From: Malania oleifera
Lineage: Eukaryota > Streptophyta > Magnoliopsida > Santalales > Ximeniaceae
Reading direction: 5' to 3'
Assembly: GCF_029873635.1 (NCBI RefSeq)
Contig: NC_080422.1
Location: forward strand, 6,479,764 to 6,543,763
DNA length: 64,000 nt
Position numbers and translations under genes: made by a program. Below are positions 60,007 through 64,000 of the stretch, piece by piece. The notes under the pieces were generated by a model, which had not been told where the DNA came from, did no database searches, and saw only the letters and a list, made by a program, of their open reading frames with translations. The first letter of the stretch is position 1, and each line of letters begins with the position of its first letter.

Positions 60007-61270
60007 GAGTCCATTAACCACCGTATATTTGTATATGTACCTGAATACATTCTCCTGCGAGTAAAATAGCTCCAATCCCAACTCCAGTATTGATGGCAAC
60101 TTGAATGTATATTACAAAATAGAATATCCATCCTGATCCTATATGTATATACACCAAAATAAAACAAAGATATGAGAGAGAGATATAAATGATTATAATA
60201 CCAAAAATAATTGAATGCATTTATTTATCATACCATTCTACCTATAAATAATAAATGCCAAAGCCAACTTGGGCTGTGGTCCACAAGTTCAAAATCCTAT
60301 TTTATTATGATTGTTATTATTTTTGGATGAATACGACATCCTCTTCCTATCCATATCCAAAAATTATATAAAGGATCTCTGTGTTGTAAGTCTATTTCCT
60401 AAGTTATATGCTTATTGAAAGTGACTTCGCCTCTTTATAAATATAATATTAATGAATGTAAAATCAATTTGTCGCATTTAAAATCAGATATTGCATAATT
60501 ACGTGCCTCTGTTTAATAAAATAAGACTAATGTGTCTATAATGGCATAACTCATGTGGCATTATTTTATTGGTTCAAGCACATATATGAGCATGTAAAAA
60601 TTCTTGATTTTCAACTAATTATAAAATTTATGCATTTTTTTTATTTCTTTAAAATTTGTATAAAAATCTAGAAAAGAAATATCTAAAAAAATCTAATATT
60701 TATGCAATTATTTTAAAAAATAAAAAATGAAAAATAAAACTTTGGGATAACTGCCTAACCGCCTAAGAATATTTCCTTCCCAACGCACAAAAATGCAAAA
60801 CAAGTTACACAACTACTTCCAGAAAACAGCCAAAGCACAAAAACGTTTCCGATATTAAGAAAACACCCAGCCAATAGCGCCGTAGCAAAGACGCAACAAT
60901 AATTAAATGGGAGAAAATGAATAAATAAATAAATAGAGGTACCAAAGACGTCGGCGGCGAGCTCCCGGAATCGGATGTGGCGGCGGCCGCGGGACTCGCA
61001 GTGGTCGAGGACCTTGGACATGAGGAAGTAGGAGTAGAAGGTGACAGCGGCCATGGCGGTGAGGCAGAAGAGGCCCAGCCCCCACCCCAGTCCCCTGAAC
61101 ACGTACGGCAGCGCCAGGATCGTGGGCCCCACTATCGCCGTCGTCAGATGATACCCCGCGTGCCACCACTTCCCTTTCGATTCCAGCACGAACAGTGCTC
61201 CGGCGTCTTCTTCCCGCCGGCCGCCCTCCGCAAATGGCGGATCCGCTTGCGTCGACGGCGGTTTCGCCAT
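57189..61270 (-). CDS. GAT2: Probable GABA transporter 2-like amino acid permease, 6 exons
   Basis: A membrane amino acid/auxin permease (AAAP, Aa_trans) family member, closest in wording to Arabidopsis probable GABA transporter 2; proton-coupled uptake of GABA or related amino acids is inferred from the family. Exons: 60943-61270, 60041-60138, 59719-59905, 58975-59105, 58565-58801, 57189-57578. They join in phase to about 456 aa, the usual length. Landmarks: [20 protein letters not shown] (about 24-43), [16 protein letters not shown] (48-63), [15 protein letters not shown] (96-110), [20 protein letters not shown] (122-141), [14 protein letters not shown] (171-184), [11 protein letters not shown] (238-248), [15 protein letters not shown] (257-271), [20 protein letters not shown] in exon 6 and [15 protein letters not shown] at the C-terminus. 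Ten to eleven hydrophobic segments are visible. Four introns are GT-AG; the intron after exon 4 appears to be GC-AG (CAG|GCAATG). The start has no in-frame ATG upstream close by. Confidence 0.94.
57625..57765. repeat. Short palindromic MITE-like repeat, copy 1
   Basis: GATTTGGACAAATTTCAAT ... ATTTTATCCAAATTCAATA ... GGTCTCTCCAAA: a self-complementary layout shared with copies near 59145-59300, 61695-61825 and 62655-62800. It lies in the last intron of the transporter gene. Confidence 0.55.
57905..58200. repeat. Possible MITE with AAGTACTT-rich interior
   Basis: Starts CTCGTTTGGAATG and ends TAAGTGGTTCCAAAAGA, with several TACTTAT/ATAAGTA words between. Similar wording occurs near 12000-12180 and 41100-41210. 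The termini are imperfect and no clear target duplication is seen. It lies in the last intron of the transporter gene. Confidence 0.35.
59145..59300. repeat. Short palindromic MITE-like repeat, copy 2
   Basis: GGGTTTGGAAATGCG ... ATATTACACCTAATCCAAATCC ... TATTTTATCCAAAC: the same family as copy 1, decayed. It lies in intron 3 of the transporter gene. Confidence 0.45.
59966..60004. repeat. (TA)n microsatellite
   Basis: About 36 nt of TA repeats in intron 2 of the transporter gene, some 40 nt from the donor site after exon 2. Confidence 0.9.
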
Positions 61271-61500
61271 TGATGGCGATGATCAGAGACAGAGAGAGAG
61301 GATCGGAGGCGCTGGAGGAAAGCAGGGAATACAATATATATTACGTTTGTCTTTGTGATTGAAATTTATATCAGAATTTGGAAGATATGATTGAAAGGAG
61401 GATTGTGGAGAGTGGAGATGAGAAATGATCAAAAACTTGAAAACTGAAAGCGAGATGATGCTTATAGATAAAGCACTCTTCACCCTAAAAATTAAGCCTT
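61271..61500 (-). promoter_or_regulatory. Leader and proximal promoter of the transporter gene
   Basis: The 5-prime UTR region is pyrimidine-rich on the sense strand (CTCTCTCTCTGTCTC just before the ATG at 61270). CTATAAG at 61461-61467, about 190 nt upstream, is the best TATA-like candidate. Both calls rest on composition and distance only. Confidence 0.35.
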
Positions 61501-62093
61501 TTTGCTTTTTAGTTTATATACCATTTAGTTTTAATTTGTTATCACGTTTTTCCTCGGCCATAAATAAATAAATAGACGTATCATCATTTTTTACCAAAAA
61601 AAAGTTTATATACCATTCAACACAACTGAGTCAACTCACCGAGTCAATTTCATGCAAATCCAACTGAATCCAAAATTATTAGTTTAGATATATTATATAT
61701 ACTGTGTTGATTTTAGATTTTGGATTTGAATGTGAGTTGATTTGAGAAAATTTTAAAATAATTTTATATTACATTTTATTCAAATTCAATATAATTTTAA
61801 ATTTAAGATCTTTTCAAATATAGTGTATAGTGTAAATGATTTTATTGCTTATGATTTGATTTTATATATTTGTACATAAAAGCAAGTGATATATTTTCCT
61901 CTTCATTCTCATTCTAGTGAGAATTGGTACATTTCTTTATTTTCCTATTCAAAAACTTTGAACTGTGTTCTATTTTTCTTTTTTAAATTGTTCTTACATA
62001 AGTTTAAAATTAAAATAAAATTAATAATTAATAAAGGTGAAAAAGATAGAGGCATGCTTGTGAGTGCACATACAAATTCGTGAAATGTTAAAA

Positions 62094-62530
62094 TTTGATA
62101 TACATTGTTGACTCACAGCCTAATAATTTAAACTTTTAGGTAAAATGATAATCTAACATGATATCAGAACTTTGGTTATTAAGAGGAACTGAGTTCTAGT
62201 CTTATCGCCCGCGTTTATTCTGTGGTTTGATATACATTATTAACTCACAACCTAATAGTTTAAGCTTTTAGGTAAAGTGGTAATTTAATAGAAGATGTGA
62301 ACCTATATGTCGGAAAAAATCCTAATTGAAGTACAAAGTCAAACAATAACTCAAATAATCTTTCTTTAGTTACGAGAATGAGTATGGCAACTTAAGAAAG
62401 TAAAGTGATAATCTAACAAAAGATGTGAACCTCTATGTCCAAAAAAATCCTAATTAAAGTACAAAGTCAAACAATAACTCAAGTAATCTCTCTTTAGTTA
62501 CGAGAATGAGTATTGCAACTTAAGAAAGTG
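62094..62530 (+). repeat. Doubled repeat with LTR-end-like motif
   Basis: TTTGATATACATT followed by AACTCACA begins at 62094 and again at 62226 (132 bp apart); GATGTGAACCT begins at 62294 and again at 62422 (128 bp apart), the latter pair being nearly identical. The first part ends TCTAACATGATATCAGAAC, close to the LTR end plus TGGTATCAGAGC primer site of small plant LTR elements, so this may be a rearranged TRIM or LTR relic. Confidence 0.5.
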
Positions 62531-62654
62531 GTCTAATGAGTTCTTACGATCTTAAGAAATTATCTTTTGTATGGTTTGCGGATAAAATTAAAGTAGGAAA
62601 GTAATTGAGGAAGGAATAGAATTAGACAATAATAGAATTACATTTAAAATGATT

Positions 62655-62800
62655 ATAAACGTTTTGGAGTATAGATTACTGATTTTCGATTTGAATATGG
62701 TTTGATTTGGACAAATTTCAATACAATTTTATATTATATTTTATCCAAATCCAATACAAATTCAAATTCAAAACCTCTCCAAATATAAGATTATTGTGTT
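62655..62800. repeat. Short palindromic MITE-like repeat, copy 4
   Basis: GTTTTGGAGTATAG ... GATTTGGACAAATTTCAATAC ... TATCCAAATCCAATAC ... CCTCTCCAAATA. This is the clearest copy of the family seen at 57625, 59145 and 61695 (copy 3). Confidence 0.55.
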
Positions 62801-64000
62801 TGGTTAGTAATATGAAATTAGTGGTTGTACGAATTTCATTTTCAATTTCTTTCCAATATTTCATATTTAACACTTTTCAATGACTTCTATATTAAGTTAT
62901 TATTATTCTTTTAAAAACCCTAATATGCATATAACTATTTAATTTTGTTGTTATTACTTTATAACGGCGATTAATACGTGTTATTATTAATATTTTTACT
63001 ATTTTATAATATTAAGTATCCCTAAAATACTAATAATAATTATTGTCCTATTATTATTATTATTATTATTATAATAGTAGATATTATTGTTATTGTAATT
63101 ATTTTAGTTGTTTTTATTATTATTACTTATTTTTTATTATAATTAAATGCAAGAACAAGATGCTATTATTGAAATTTGATTCCATTCTAAACCTAATTTC
63201 ACAAACCAAATAGGATGTTATTATATTGGGCCACCTAATAATTTTTATTCAACCTAAATTACTTTTATCTTATTTCTAACATTGACCTAAGCGGAGGAGA
63301 AAGATCTTAAAGATCACTAAAAATCTCGTAAGTTTTCTTCTCTTCCATGGTTACGGGTGTAGTGGGATAGATGTTGAACGAAATTATAAATCTAAATACG
63401 CAAAATTATACACAAAATTATCAAAATTTTAAATTCATAATTACTCTATTTTTAAGAATGATCATTCTCCACAATCAATGTAAATTTAAATTCAAAATTT
63501 GGACCCTGAAAAAAAAAAGAATAAAAAAAAAACTTATTAAAAAATGGGCAATTCAAAAATCAACCCAAGTGGCAATATATTAATTATAAATTTATAACCA
63601 TCCAAACGGCGCCAAACTTAAGAACTTAAGATGAACTTTGCCCATCTGACTTTCCAAAAGGAAGATATCAATAACAGAAACAGAACCATAAGATCTAAAA
63701 AAGCTTCTGACTTTGGCACAAGATGACAATTTGATTTCTTCCAAGGTTTCACACACGCCAAAATTAAAGCTTTCCAGGTTTCACACGTCGCCAAACAAGC
63801 AGCTGAAACCTCCAATCATGCATGCTTTGGCAGTTCTATAGTTGTCTAAGCGTCTAGCTAACCAGAAGTACTTATTACTGTGTGCTCTCATCTAGGAGAG
63901 GCAAAAAGCCCGCTTAAATGAGGTTTGAATTTAATACAAGTTGATTCGTTTATAAACATAACAACATAAACCCAATCTATTTATTAAACGGGTTAGGCGG

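Larger units (their letters stand above)
61501..64000. other. AT-rich flank with small repeats
   Basis: No gene is recognised. The stretch holds two copies of the short palindromic repeat (about 61695-61825 and 62655-62800), a doubled repeat with an LTR-end-like motif (62094-62530) and an (ATT)n-rich part near 63045-63075. Poly-A/T runs occur near 63508-63532. Confidence 0.5.

Noticed and set aside
63618-63815. 65-codon minus-strand frame near the window end
   Set aside because: No start context, no domain and no neighbouring exon with a matching phase were found.

Overview
This window is nuclear DNA from a flowering plant, almost certainly a eudicot. Evidence for this is AT-rich intergenic DNA, split genes with GT-AG introns, (GA)n/(CT)n microsatellites in gene leaders, plant-type LTR retrotransposons (Copia, SIRE-like, Tekay-like Ty3/Gypsy), an Au-type SINE, plant RTE and L1 LINE ends, and hAT-type MITEs with clean 8-bp target duplications. 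The species cannot be named from the sequence alone.

Three host genes are supported, all on the minus strand. (1) 1359-1865 is a single-exon gene for a small uncharacterised plant protein, with a (CT)33 tract 8 nt before its ATG. (2) 13244-34417 is an 11-exon gene for SWC2 (VPS72/YL1), a histone H2A.Z-handling subunit of the SWR1 chromatin remodeller. The reconstruction gives about 358 aa in frame across all ten introns. The gene is stretched to 21 kb by mobile elements: intron 1 holds an Au SINE, intron 5 a hAT MITE and a C30 run, intron 8 (6.7 kb) another hAT MITE and an L1 LINE remnant, and intron 10 (8.8 kb) a non-coding LTR element with a nested hAT MITE plus a Copia fossil with a nested RTE LINE end. 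(3) 57189-61270 is a six-exon gene for a probable GABA transporter 2-like amino acid permease of about 456 aa, with one apparent GC-AG intron.

Layout: 1-2.1 kb small gene; 2.4-5.3 kb RTE LINE end and SIRE-like LTR; 5.3-7.7 kb AT-rich DNA; 7.7-11.7 kb non-coding LTR element A; 13.2-34.4 kb SWC2; 34.4-39.4 kb retroelement remnants and a GC-rich leader-like block that may be the far 5-prime exon of SWC2; 39.4-41.8 kb AT-rich DNA with a decayed ~305-bp triplication; 41.8-56.5 kb a Tekay-like Ty3/Gypsy fossil carrying three nested insertions; 57.2-61.3 kb the transporter; 61.3-64 kb AT-rich flank with small repeats.

The three host genes show no sign of acting together. The main biological interest is how one chromatin-factor gene tolerates very large insertion-filled introns, the two pairs of hAT-type MITEs (one member carrying about 650 bp of foreign GC-rich DNA), and a pair of related coding-free LTR elements that I cannot assign to a known family. 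I found no convincing wholly new biological system.
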